DNA of 64,000 nucleotides from contig CAZYQW010000021.1 of the NCBI GenBank assembly GCA_964649825.1, positions 1-64,000 of the forward strand, written 5' to 3'. This document shows positions 36,412 through 44,965 of this stretch, piece by piece (the first letter of the stretch is position 1; each line of letters opens with the position of its first letter). Position numbers and translations under genes: made by a program. The notes under the pieces were generated by a model that saw nothing but the letters and a program-made list of their open reading frames with translations, was not told the DNA's origin and ran no database searches. This DNA is from CAZYQW01 sp964649825. GTDB lineage: Bacteria; Planctomycetota; B15-G4; JADJEK01.

Positions 36412-37590
36412 ATGAATCGACTTTCGCTCACGTGCTTGGTGCCGCTCTTCGCGGCCGCGGCGGTCGCCGCGGGACGGGACGGCGAGCCCGCGCTCGAAGC
36501 GATCTCTCGTTCGGGACGCGAAGTGCCGCTCGTCGTGCGCCTCGTGCACGCCGAAGAAGAGCTGTTCGTGCCGGGTCGCAAAGCGTTATCCGTGGTCGTG
36601 CTGATCGAGAACCCGCACCCCGAGCTCGCGATCGCGCTGCGTTCGGTCGGTTGGAAGCACTTTCTGCCTCGGCTCGACTGGCATCGCAACCTGTACGGCG
36701 CGACCCGGGAGGTCCCGGGAGGGACGTACGCCCATGACCGTCTCGCGCAGCGGCTGACGGACCTGTCGTTCGAGCTCGGGCTGCTGCTGCCGGGCGAGGA
36801 GGTCCGCGTCCCGCTGCCGCTGCACGTGCAGGGTCACGTCGAGCCGGAGCTCGAGGTCGAGTACGTCGTCGTCGGCGACGAGCAGCGGATGTGGCAGCGC
36901 GAGATCCTGATCCCGCGGGAGGAGGGATCGAGCGACGCCGTGTTCGGCAGCCCGACGACGGTGGGTCTCGAGCGGCGCCGCGCCGAGGGCGGCGGGCCGG
37001 CGCTCGCGCGGTCGACGATGAAAGAGGGGTACCTTCCGCTCGGTCGCGGCAAGATCACCTTCCGCGCGCGGGTGGCGCTCGCACCGGAATCGAAGCGAAG
37101 GTCGCGCACCGGCGGTGTCACGGTGGACGAGGCGGCGGTTCGCGCCGAGATCGAGCTCGACGATGCGACCCTGGTCTACTTCGACCCGCTCCTGAAGGAG
37201 TGGTTCTTCATCGGCGTCGAGAACCGGCGTTGCGTGCGGATGAGGAGCAGCGGCGGCGGCTGGAGCGCCGCCGAGCTCGCGGTGAGAATGCATCCCTGCG
37301 CGCCGACGTTGTTCGGAGCGGACGGCGAGGGAAGCACGTTCGCGCTCCTCCGCGTCGAGGCGTTCTCGGACGTCGTGTCCGTCGCCGAGCCGTCGTTCCA
37401 CGACGTCTACTACGACGCGGGCGCCACGACGCTCTCGCCCGGCGATCTCGTGCGCGTGCTCGACCGCGCGGAACAGCGCGGACTCGACATGGACGTGGTC
37501 ACGATCGATCCGAACGGACTCGGCGTCGAGCGCTATCTGTCGGTCGGCGTCCTGGTCGACGCGAGGGGTCGCCGGACCGAGGAGGATTGA
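36412..37590 (+). CDS. Secreted hypothetical protein of the radical SAM neighbourhood
   Basis: This 392-residue protein has a cleavable signal peptide (MNRLSLTCLVPLFAAAAVAA). The mature part starts with a beta-sandwich-like domain (LVVRLVHAEEELFVPGRKAL, ELAIALRSVGWKHFL), then a region with VEYVVVGDEQRMWQREILI. The C-terminal domain contains DVVTIDPNGLGVERYLSVGV. No family is recognised. A GTG at 36379 in frame would add 11 residues before the signal. It lies 22 bp after the preceding gene and 123 bp before the radical SAM gene. Confidence 0.6.
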   Translation: MNRLSLTCLVPLFAAAAVAAGRDGEPALEAISRSGREVPLVVRLVHAEEELFVPGRKALSVVVLIENPHPELAIALRSVGWKHFLPRLDWHRNLYGATREVPGGTYAHDRLAQRLTDLSFELGLLLPGEEVRVPLPLHVQGHVEPELEVEYVVVGDEQRMWQREILIPREEGSSDAVFGSPTTVGLERRRAEGGGPALARSTMKEGYLPLGRGKITFRARVALAPESKRRSRTGGVTVDEAAVRAEIELDDATLVYFDPLLKEWFFIGVENRRCVRMRSSGGGWSAAELAVRMHPCAPTLFGADGEGSTFALLRVEAFSDVVSVAEPSFHDVYYDAGATTLSPGDLVRVLDRAEQRGLDMDVVTIDPNGLGVERYLSVGVLVDARGRRTEED

Positions 37591-37713
37591 GGGACCGGCT
37601 CGAATTCGGTCGAAAAGTCGGGAACGAAATCCAACCCGCTCGGGTCCAACCCCGGTACTCGTGACGTGCGTCCGCAGCGGACACCGTCGCCTCCAATTGT
37701 CTCTCGGAGACAC

Positions 37714-38850
37714 ATGCAGCTCGTCCTCCAGCTCACGCGCGACTGCAACTTCGCCTGCCGCTACTGCTACCAGTCGCACCGTCCCGGACGAGGAATGCCC
37801 CCGGAGGTCGCGACGCGCGCCGTGGAGTTCCTCCTCGAGCAGGGGCACTCGCGCGTGGCCGTCACGTACTTCGGCGGCGAGCCGCTCCTCGAGCGCGCGG
37901 TGATCGAGACGACACTGCCGCGGATCATCGAGCTCGGCCGCCGTCGCGGGGCACTGGTCTCGGCGAAGGTCTCGACGAACGGAGCGCTTCTGGATGAGGA
38001 GCTCTGCGCGTTCGCGCGGCGCCACCTCCTGTTCATTTCGTTGTCCGCGGACGGATCGCCGCGCGTCCAGGACGAGGGCCGACCCGCGCGCGACGGCGGG
38101 TCGACGTCGCGGCGAGTCGAGGATGCTCTCGACGCGCTTCGCCGCACCAGGACGCCGTTTTGCACCTACTCGGTCGTGACGCCGGCCAACGCGGCGGGGC
38201 TCTCGCGCTCGATCGACTGGCTGTACGAGCACGGAAGCCGGATCCTGATCACGTCGCTCGACTTCGGGGCGGACTGGACCGACCATGCGCTCGACGTACT
38301 CGCGCGCGAGTACCGGGCGCTGGCTCGTCGCTACGTGCGCTGGACGAAGGCGGGCGTCGACTTCCATCTCTCGCCGTTCGACGCGAAGATCAGCGCGCAC
38401 ACGCACGGCGAGGCGGCGCGGAGCGGAGCGTGCGCGGCCGGTGTCCGGCAGATCGCGGTCGACCCCGAGGGCTACGTCTATCCGTGCGTCGAGTTCCTCG
38501 AGTCCGCGGAGTTCCGCATCGGCCACATCGATCGAGGTCTCGACCGCGAGGCGGCGCGCGAAGTACGTGCGCGGGCCGGCGGGAAACGTCCCGACGAGTG
38601 CTCGGGCTGCGGGATCAAGTCGCGCTGCGCCTCGTCGTGCGCGTGTCTGAACTACCGCGTCACCGGACGCATGCGGGAGGTCGACGCGTTGCTGTGCGCG
38701 CACGAGAAGATCGTGACCCTCGCCGCCGACCGGATCGGGGCTCATCTCTGGAGGAAGAAGTCGCGCCCGTTCCTGGACCGTCAGTACAACCCGTACCACC
38801 ACGCGCTCTTCGCCGTGGAGTCGATGCTCGCGGAGGGATCGAACGGATGA
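37714..38850 (+). CDS. Radical SAM protein with complete SPASM domain
   Basis: This 378-residue enzyme binds a [4Fe-4S] cluster and S-adenosylmethionine through C11-x3-C15-x2-C18 (CNFACRYC) and has the GGEP motif (YFGGEPLL). The C-terminus is a textbook SPASM domain: C240-x12-G-x4-C258, then C296-x2-C299-x5-C305-x3-C309, and a final C328. SPASM enzymes modify peptides or proteins such as RiPP precursors or sulfatases. GGAGA lies 3 bp before the ATG at 37714. The stop overlaps the start of the next gene (ATGA), which points to that product as partner or substrate. No small precursor peptide gene was seen nearby. Confidence 0.85.
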   Translation: MQLVLQLTRDCNFACRYCYQSHRPGRGMPPEVATRAVEFLLEQGHSRVAVTYFGGEPLLERAVIETTLPRIIELGRRRGALVSAKVSTNGALLDEELCAFARRHLLFISLSADGSPRVQDEGRPARDGGSTSRRVEDALDALRRTRTPFCTYSVVTPANAAGLSRSIDWLYEHGSRILITSLDFGADWTDHALDVLAREYRALARRYVRWTKAGVDFHLSPFDAKISAHTHGEAARSGACAAGVRQIAVDPEGYVYPCVEFLESAEFRIGHIDRGLDREAAREVRARAGGKRPDECSGCGIKSRCASSCACLNYRVTGRMREVDALLCAHEKIVTLAADRIGAHLWRKKSRPFLDRQYNPYHHALFAVESMLAEGSNG

Positions 38851-40139
38851 AGCTTCGTCGCCACCACACCCGGCTCGTCATCCGTCCCGTCGCGGCGAGC
38901 TACCGCCCCGCGTATCCGCGGTCGATCACGGATTCGGAGTTTCGCGAGCTGATCGAGCCGCGGCTGCGCTTCCGTCTCGAGCGCTCGGCGGCGCCCGCGA
39001 TGGCCGTTCTCTTGACCGCCGCGTGCGCGCGAGACGTCGTCATGATCGCGCCGGCCGTCGTCGGGCCCGAGCGGCCCGCGGCGCCCGACGATCTGGAGGC
39101 GCGGGTCCTGACGCTGATCCGCGAGCTTCGTTCCGAGGAGCATTGGGCCGCGTGGTTCCGCGATACGACGTTCGCGAGGCGATCGGTCGCTCGCCCGGAC
39201 GAGACGCGGGATCCGACGGTCGTTCCCCACGTGCCGATCTCCTTCGGCAACTCGTACACGGGCGTGTTCGACGTCGAGCGGGCGCGGCGTCTGGCGATGG
39301 ACGTGTTCCGTGCGTACGGGCTCGAGCCAAGCGAGAACCACGCGATCGACATCGAAGGAGCGAGGGCGACGGTCGACGGCTACGACGATCGCTTCGGGCT
39401 GGGCTTCGAGCTGCGTGGCCCGGCCCCGGGCTCGACGGCGGACCCGATGTCGCGCGGTTCGCGGCGGCCGGCCGAGAGCGCCGACGAGTACCTCGACGAT
39501 GAGGAGAAGGCGCGCGTCCGTGCCGCTGGATTCCAGGTCCACGTCCAGGATCCCCTGGGGCGTTTCGATGGCGACGACTTCACGCCCACCCTGACGTACC
39601 TCGCCGCCCTCGTCGACTTCCTGAACGCGTACACCGACGGTCCCGACCTCGACCTCTCGGCGATCCTATGGGCCGAGAAGCAGCGGCTCTATCTGCCGCA
39701 GTCGTGGCGCGACACGTCGGGAACGTTCGACGTGAACGAGCACCGCCACGTCGTCACGCGGAGCTTCGACGCGCCGACGACGGTGACCTTGGAATTCAAC
39801 GGCGACGGCGCGGGAGCGGTGACGCGGTGGGAGTCAGGCGTCGTGCGGCGGGCTCCGCTCGTCTGGACGCGGATCGCCGGACCTCTCGCCACTCGCGGCG
39901 TTCCGACCGTGATCTCGTTCAACGTGACCCGAACCGGAGGGAGCGTCGCGAGCGAACCGCTCCGCCGGCTCGTGCAGGAGAACGACCGCGGCGCTTCGAT
40001 TCGCCTCGAGACCCGCGCGGCCGAGATCTTTCCTCCGTCGACCTTCGACGCGGCCGCGCCGTTCTCGATCGAGGTCGACGTCGAGGCCGGCACGTTCGAG
40101 TTCGAGAGCTTCCTCATGATCGGCGCGCCGAGCCGCTGA
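38847..40139 (+). CDS. Unknown protein translationally coupled to the radical SAM enzyme
   Basis: This 430-residue protein is not recognised. The N-terminal 50 residues are basic. A short hydrophobic stretch with a lipobox-like LLTAAC follows (about 55-60; an alternative start at 39000 would put it near the N-terminus). A mid-region has AWFRDTTFARRS, SFGNSYTGVFDVERARRLAM and DDRFGLGFELRG. A helical segment reads LTYLAALVDFLNAYTDGPDL. The C-terminus is beta-rich (TVISFNVTRTGG to FEFESFLMIG). The 4-bp overlap with the radical SAM gene suggests the two act together. Its role as substrate is a guess. Confidence 0.6.
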   Translation: MKLRRHHTRLVIRPVAASYRPAYPRSITDSEFRELIEPRLRFRLERSAAPAMAVLLTAACARDVVMIAPAVVGPERPAAPDDLEARVLTLIRELRSEEHWAAWFRDTTFARRSVARPDETRDPTVVPHVPISFGNSYTGVFDVERARRLAMDVFRAYGLEPSENHAIDIEGARATVDGYDDRFGLGFELRGPAPGSTADPMSRGSRRPAESADEYLDDEEKARVRAAGFQVHVQDPLGRFDGDDFTPTLTYLAALVDFLNAYTDGPDLDLSAILWAEKQRLYLPQSWRDTSGTFDVNEHRHVVTRSFDAPTTVTLEFNGDGAGAVTRWESGVVRRAPLVWTRIAGPLATRGVPTVISFNVTRTGGSVASEPLRRLVQENDRGASIRLETRAAEIFPPSTFDAAAPFSIEVDVEAGTFEFESFLMIGAPSR

Positions 40140-40374
40140 GCGCGTCGTTCCTTTCGGGTCGCTCGCCACGGACCTGAACTCGACGCGGCGGGTCCGGCCG
40201 GGCAGAGAACAGGACGAGTTTTTTTTGGGGAATCCGCCCCCGCGCGAGCCGCGGCCGTCGCATTGTCTTGCGTCGACGCGTCCGTCGATCGGGTTTGTCC
40301 AGCAGGCGGGTGAGCGCGCTGTCCACGGCTAGGCTTCGGCGCCGCTCGTCGAGCGAAGAGAATTGGAGGATTCC

Positions 40375-41934
40375 ATGCGCAAGCTCGCTCTCGCGATGGC
40401 GATGGCGGCGTTGTCTGCGACCGTGGCCCAGGGTCAGTCGTACCCGCTCGGCAAGGGGACCGACGGGACCGGAGGCTTCGTTCCGTTCCACTCGGCCAAC
40501 GGGCCGTGGCTCGGCAACGTCAACTTCCGTCTGAAGGTCGACCGGGCGTACGGTGGTTCCGTCGCGTTTCTCCTGCTGTCGTCGCAGGGAGCTCAACTGG
40601 CGTTCGCGGGCGGCATCCTCTACACCGACCTCGCGCCGCCGAATCCGATCCTCTTCCTCCCGATTCCTCTCAGTGGTCCGGCGGGCGTGCCAGGTGCGGG
40701 CTCCGGCGCCCTGGCGCTGCCGCTCCCGCAGATCCCGACGCTCATCGGGTTCACCGTCTTCACGCAGATGGTCATCGACGAGACGTTCGGCGGTGGACCG
40801 AAGCTGGTCCTCTCGAACGCGTTGATCCACGACTTCATCGACGTCCCGGAGCTGTTCGTCGGCACGTCGATCCTGAACAACGACCCCTACCACTTCATCA
40901 ATCCCGCCAACGGAGCGATCCTCGAGACGGGACAGTCGGTCGAGACCGACAACTGTCAGGGCGCCCTCTACACGCACGGCGGCGCGAACCTCTTCGTCGC
41001 GTCGTCGATCCAGGACACGATCGGTCACGCGGCCAACCCGGGGGTCCACCCGGTCTCCTTCAACACGATCTACAACGCGACCAGCGGCTGCTACGGGCTG
41101 GGTTACAACCGCCTCTTCGACCTGGTCTGGACGTTGACCGACCCGGGAACGACGGGGCAGATCGAGCTGGTTGCGATCAACGGGAATCCGATGACCGGGT
41201 CGTTCGGTTCGCTCGCGCACACCACGAACGGGCTCGCCGGAGGAATCACGTTCATCGAGCCGTGGGGCATGTCGCCGGGTGGCCGCCACGCGGCAGTGAC
41301 GAGCTTCATCCCGATCCAGCTCTTCCTCGTCGACACGAATCCGCAGAGCCAGACGTTCCGGCAGGTGATCTTCACCGGCCCGGCTCCGTCGAGCGGAGCG
41401 TTCGCGCTCGCCAACGAGGTCCGGATCACCCCCGACGACGAGTGGGTGCTGATGCTGATCACGGACATCGACGCGAACGGCGGCCAGATCGCGCGCTTCC
41501 ACATCCCGACCTTGACGTGGTACGACCACAATCCGTCGATGCCGGGCATCCAGCACCTCGGCAACCTCGCCTCTCCCGCGGTGAACTTCCTGAAGTCGCC
41601 GAGCGTACTGGAGGTGTCGAGCGACGCGTCGTTCGCGATCGTCGGCGGGTGGGAGGGCTGCGGTTGGCTGGGGCGGCTCGACTTCGACGTCACCGACCCG
41701 AGCGCGTGGAACTTCACGCCGTGGTCGGTCCCGAACGTCCCGCACGCGCGCGGGGCGCTCTCGAACGACGACAGCACGGTCGCGATCACGTCTTGGGCCG
41801 CGTCGAGCTGCTCGGGAAGCCCGACGGTGCGGTTCTTCGACACGACGGCCGGCGCGCACCTTCTGTCCACGACCCTGCCGTTGAACAGCAACAGCGCGGT
41901 CAACCAGAACCTCTACACGGTCGAGTGGCGCTGA
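40375..41934 (+). CDS. Secreted beta-propeller-like protein with planctomycete beta domain
   Basis: This 519-residue protein has a signal peptide (MRKLALAMAMAALSATVAQG). The first domain (GTDGTGGFVPFHSANGPWLG to GPKLVLSNALIHD) matches the secreted beta domain seen at three other loci here. The remainder looks like repeated beta-sheet blades with segments such as SPGGRHAAVTSFIPIQLFLV and TPDDEWVLMLITDIDANGG, typical of a surface beta-propeller. GGAGGA ends 4 bp before the ATG. Exported; ligand unknown. Confidence 0.65.
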   Translation: MRKLALAMAMAALSATVAQGQSYPLGKGTDGTGGFVPFHSANGPWLGNVNFRLKVDRAYGGSVAFLLLSSQGAQLAFAGGILYTDLAPPNPILFLPIPLSGPAGVPGAGSGALALPLPQIPTLIGFTVFTQMVIDETFGGGPKLVLSNALIHDFIDVPELFVGTSILNNDPYHFINPANGAILETGQSVETDNCQGALYTHGGANLFVASSIQDTIGHAANPGVHPVSFNTIYNATSGCYGLGYNRLFDLVWTLTDPGTTGQIELVAINGNPMTGSFGSLAHTTNGLAGGITFIEPWGMSPGGRHAAVTSFIPIQLFLVDTNPQSQTFRQVIFTGPAPSSGAFALANEVRITPDDEWVLMLITDIDANGGQIARFHIPTLTWYDHNPSMPGIQHLGNLASPAVNFLKSPSVLEVSSDASFAIVGGWEGCGWLGRLDFDVTDPSAWNFTPWSVPNVPHARGALSNDDSTVAITSWAASSCSGSPTVRFFDTTAGAHLLSTTLPLNSNSAVNQNLYTVEWR

Positions 41935-42012
41935 ACGAGAAGACGGTCGTCTCCCCGGACGATTCGAGCTCGATCGAACCCGAGAACGAGAGGGTCGCGG
42001 CGCGACGACGCG

Positions 42013-42804
42013 TCAGCGGCCCTCTTCGTCGCGGGCCGCGGCGCGATCGGCGAGCCGGTCGATCCGCTTCAGCACGCCGAGGATCATCGCGTGGTCCGCC
42101 TGATCGATCGCGGCGCGGTCGATCAGGCGCTCTCCGCGCGTCACGATCCGTTCGAGGAGGCCCTGGTCCTTGTGTTCGCGGTAGCCGAGCGTGACGAGCA
42201 GGGCACGGATCCGGTCGCTCAGGTGGCGCCGATCGCCGGCCGTCGTCGGCGTGCCGTCGTAGCCGCTCTCGAACGTCGGACGTCTCGTTCCCGATCCCGC
42301 CGCGCGCAGGATATAGGCGGCGAGCAGGACCGCCTGCGAGAGGTTGTAGACCTGACGTTCCCGCGCGGCGGAGATGCTGACGAGGAACGCGCTGGGCGCC
42401 ATCTCCTCACGCGTGAGGCCGCGGTCCTCGCGTCCGAACAGGAGCGCGACGCGGCCGCGGTCGGCCTCGGCGAGGATGCGAGGCGCCGCCTCCTCGAGGG
42501 TGAGGACGTCGCGCGTGTCGCGCCGGCCGCGGGCGGTGAACGCGCAGACGAGCGTCGCGTCGGCGATCGCGTCGTCCATACGTTCGTACCGGCGGGCGCG
42601 GTTCAGGACGTCCAGCGACTTCCACGCCATCGCCCGCGCGTCGCCGGAAAGATCGGGCGGACGGACGAGACGCAGGTCGGAGAACCCGTTGTTTTTCAGC
42701 GCACGCGCGCTCGCTCCGACGTTCCCTTCGTAGCGCGGCTCGACCAGGACGAAGGCGACCCCCGGCCTTCCCGGCGTTCGGCGGACGGTGTCGCTCTTGG
42801 TCAC
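42013..42804 (-). CDS. SpoU-type RNA 2'-O-methyltransferase (TrmJ-like)
   Basis: This 263-residue SPOUT methyltransferase has motif 1 VEPRYEGNVGASARALKNNG, motif 2 ALLFGREDRGLTREEM and motif 3 RQVYNLSQAVLLAAYIL. These are diagnostic of TrmJ/TrmH-like enzymes that methylate ribose 2'-OH in tRNA or rRNA using SAM, acting as a knotted dimer. The GTG at 42804 is selected because the basic upstream extension lacks similarity. A C-terminal helical domain (LLERIVTRGERLIDRAAIDQ) fits TrmJ. Divergent from the FG-GAP gene. Confidence 0.85.
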   Translation of the reverse strand: MTKSDTVRRTPGRPGVAFVLVEPRYEGNVGASARALKNNGFSDLRLVRPPDLSGDARAMAWKSLDVLNRARRYERMDDAIADATLVCAFTARGRRDTRDVLTLEEAAPRILAEADRGRVALLFGREDRGLTREEMAPSAFLVSISAARERQVYNLSQAVLLAAYILRAAGSGTRRPTFESGYDGTPTTAGDRRHLSDRIRALLVTLGYREHKDQGLLERIVTRGERLIDRAAIDQADHAMILGVLKRIDRLADRAAARDEEGR

Positions 42805-42970
42805 GGCAACCTCTCGGATTCGGGGTCGGTACGCCAGTCTCGCGGTCGCGTCGTCGCGATCAAGGGGCGACAGGACGAACCGTGACCCGTGGACATGGGG
42901 CCGCATGTATCATGTCGCGGCTGCCGCGCGCGTGATCACCATCGCGCGAACCGTCACGGAGATCCACCAC

Positions 42971-44683
42971 ATGCGTATGACACGCCGTCCGCTCGGGCTC
43001 GCCGCCGTCCTGCTGTTCGCCGGGGGCGCTGGCGCTCAGAGCGTCCTCTTCACCGTCCACGGCGACAACGCATCCGACACGGCCGGGCAGTCGGTCGACG
43101 TCGTCGGCGACGTGAACGGCGATGGGTTCGACGACGTGATGGTCGGGGCCTGGCGCGATGACAACACGGGCGCGGACGCCGGGAGCGTGCGCGTGGTGTC
43201 GGGGAAGACGGGCGCCACCCTTTTCGTGATCAACGGCGACGTCGCGGGCGACCACATGGGTTTCGGGTCGAGCGGGGCGGGCGACGTGAACGGCGACGGG
43301 TTCGCCGACGTCTGCGCCGCGGCCGACGAGGCGAACGTGGGCGGGATGAGCAACATCGGGAGCGCCAAGATCGTCTCCGGTCAGACCGGGAACGTGCTCT
43401 TCACGGTGACGGGAACCAACGCGGCCGACCTGTTCGGCTGGTCGTCCGCCGCGGCGGGCGACGTGAATGGTGACGGGTTCGGCGACGTGATCATCGGGGC
43501 TCTGAACGACGACACGACGGGGCTCACGAACTGCGGCTCGGCGACCGTGATCTCCGGGCAGGGCGGCGTCCTCTTCACGTTCTTCGGCGGCGCGGCGAGC
43601 GACAACCTGGGCGACTCGGTCGGCGCGGCGGGGGACACGAACGGCGACGGATTCCTCGACTTGATCGCGGGCGCGCCGAACGCGGATCCGAACGGAAGCG
43701 CGTCCGGCCGCGCCACGGTCTTCTCCGGCAAGGACGGCTCGATCCTGCGGCAGATCGATGGCGATTCGGCCGGCGACCGCCTTGGCGACTCGGTCGACGG
43801 GGCGGGCGACGTCGACCTGGACGGGTTCGCCGACCTGGTCGCCGGCGCGCCGATGGACGACCCGGCGGGCGGGAGCAACGCGGGGACGGCTCGCGTCGTG
43901 TCGGGACGGACGGGAGCGATTCTCTTCACCTTCGGCGGCGACTCGGCGGGCGACCAGTTCGGCGGGGGAGTGCGGATCGCGGACGACGTCAACCTCGACG
44001 GCTACGCCGACGTGGTGGTGGGGGCGCGGGCCGACGACAACACGGCGAGCGGGGCCGGCAGCGTCCGGATTTTCTCGGGTCGCGACGGCGTCGCGCTCTA
44101 CACGTTCGACGGCGATTCGGCCGGCGACGCGCTCGGCGTCTCGGTCGGCGCGGGCGGCGACCTGAACGGCGACGGCTTCCCCGACGTGATCGCCGGCGCG
44201 ACCGGCGACGACAACGGCGGCACCGGGGCCGGCAGCGCGCGCGCCTGGTCCCTCGTCCCCGCCGGGGTGACGTCGTTCGGCGTCGGCACGCCGGGGTGCG
44301 ACGGTGCGCAGTCGTTGACCGGCGTCGGCGTCCCGAGCGTCGGCAACGCGAACTTCGAGCTGGTCGGCTATCCGGGCCCGGCGAATCAGCCCGGCTACCT
44401 CGTCGTGACCGACGCGGCCGATGGTCCCGGCTCCGATCCGCTTGGCGTCGGAGCGATCTTCCACCTCGCGCTTCCCCCGGCCGCGAGCTTCTTCGTCGTC
44501 CTCCCGTCGACCCACGACGCGAACGGTTCGTACCGCGCCCCCGTGCCGATCCCGAACGTCCCCGCGTTCGCGAGCTTCATCGCCTACTTCCAGCACTTCT
44601 CGATCTGGCCGCAGCCGTGCGTGGGTCTTGGTGCGTTCAACCTGAGCTCATCGGCCGGAGCGAGGGTGACGATCCAGCCGTAA
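42971..44683 (+). CDS. Secreted FG-GAP repeat protein
   Basis: This 570-residue protein has a signal peptide (PLGLAAVLLFAGGAGAQS). Seven FG-GAP blades of about 65 residues follow, each with a calcium-binding loop such as GDVNGDGFDDVMVGA, and together would form an integrin-alpha-like beta-propeller. The C-terminus (FGVGTPGCDGAQSLTGVG to SSSAGARVTIQP) is the recurring planctomycete secreted beta domain. It is predicted to be a calcium-stabilised surface adhesin or scaffold. ATG 42971 is chosen directly ahead of the signal; the open frame extends to 42788 without support. Confidence 0.8.
   Translation: MRMTRRPLGLAAVLLFAGGAGAQSVLFTVHGDNASDTAGQSVDVVGDVNGDGFDDVMVGAWRDDNTGADAGSVRVVSGKTGATLFVINGDVAGDHMGFGSSGAGDVNGDGFADVCAAADEANVGGMSNIGSAKIVSGQTGNVLFTVTGTNAADLFGWSSAAAGDVNGDGFGDVIIGALNDDTTGLTNCGSATVISGQGGVLFTFFGGAASDNLGDSVGAAGDTNGDGFLDLIAGAPNADPNGSASGRATVFSGKDGSILRQIDGDSAGDRLGDSVDGAGDVDLDGFADLVAGAPMDDPAGGSNAGTARVVSGRTGAILFTFGGDSAGDQFGGGVRIADDVNLDGYADVVVGARADDNTASGAGSVRIFSGRDGVALYTFDGDSAGDALGVSVGAGGDLNGDGFPDVIAGATGDDNGGTGAGSARAWSLVPAGVTSFGVGTPGCDGAQSLTGVGVPSVGNANFELVGYPGPANQPGYLVVTDAADGPGSDPLGVGAIFHLALPPAASFFVVLPSTHDANGSYRAPVPIPNVPAFASFIAYFQHFSIWPQPCVGLGAFNLSSSAGARVTIQP
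43060..44240 (+). repeat. Seven tandem FG-GAP-coding repeats
   Basis: Seven repeats of roughly 65 codons each contain GDVNGDGFxD-type motifs (variants GDTNGDGF, GDVDLDGF, DDVNLDGY, GDLNGDGF). Repeats four to seven share the extra block GDSAGDxxG or close variants, indicating recent duplication among them. Confidence 0.7.
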
Positions 44684-44731
44684 GGAGCCGAGCGCGAGCG
44701 TTTGGGTCGGTGGTCCTTGGGTGAGCCGCAC

Positions 44732-44785
44732 GGGGCGGGGAGGACAGCAGGGACCCGGGGGGCGTGGGGAGGGCCGGGGGGGGGG
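44732..44785 (+). other. G-tract cluster (possible G-quadruplex)
   Basis: Several runs of three to ten G occur within about 54 bp, including GGGGCGGGG at 44732-44740 and ten consecutive Gs at 44776-44785. They lie in the non-coding gap between the FG-GAP gene and phoU. The strand would need to be single-stranded or transcribed for quadruplex formation. Confidence 0.4.
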
Positions 44786-44883
44786 CCTCGCGTTGGGCCG
44801 AGGATGGGTGATGGGGTAACGGGACTTGCTCTGAGGAAGGGGGAGGAACTTGATGCGCTAATTCGACGGTGGTGGTGGGTCGA

Positions 44884-44919
44884 GCCCGCGCCGCGTGGTC
44901 GCGGCCACGCGGCGCGGGC
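44884..44919. terminator. Perfect GC-rich hairpin, likely bidirectional terminator
   Basis: A 15-bp perfect stem (GCCCGCGCCGCGTGG at 44884-44898 with its complement at 44905-44919) closes a 6-nt loop. It sits between the convergent FG-GAP gene and phoU. No U-tract follows on either strand. Confidence 0.5.
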
Positions 44920-44965
44920 GTCGCCAGGGTCACCGTCGAAGTGGCGCGACCCCCGACATCCTGGG

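Noticed and set aside
37591..37713. Short frame between 36412 gene and radical SAM gene as RiPP precursor
   Set aside because: No ribosome-site-preceded small open frame with a precursor-like core was seen; the candidate frame is a shadow running into the radical SAM gene.
37714..38850. Radical SAM enzyme as an anaerobic sulfatase maturase for the sulfatase-like gene at 51788
   Set aside because: That gene lacks the Cys or Ser to be modified and is 13 kb away; no classical sulfatase is in the window.
40205..40235. Run of eight T considered as an intrinsic terminator
   Set aside because: The preceding sequence gives only a weak short stem, so a terminator is not supported.
43060..44240. Regularly spaced repeats considered as a CRISPR or satellite array
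   Set aside because: They are in-frame FG-GAP blades inside a secreted protein, about 200 bp apart and imperfect.
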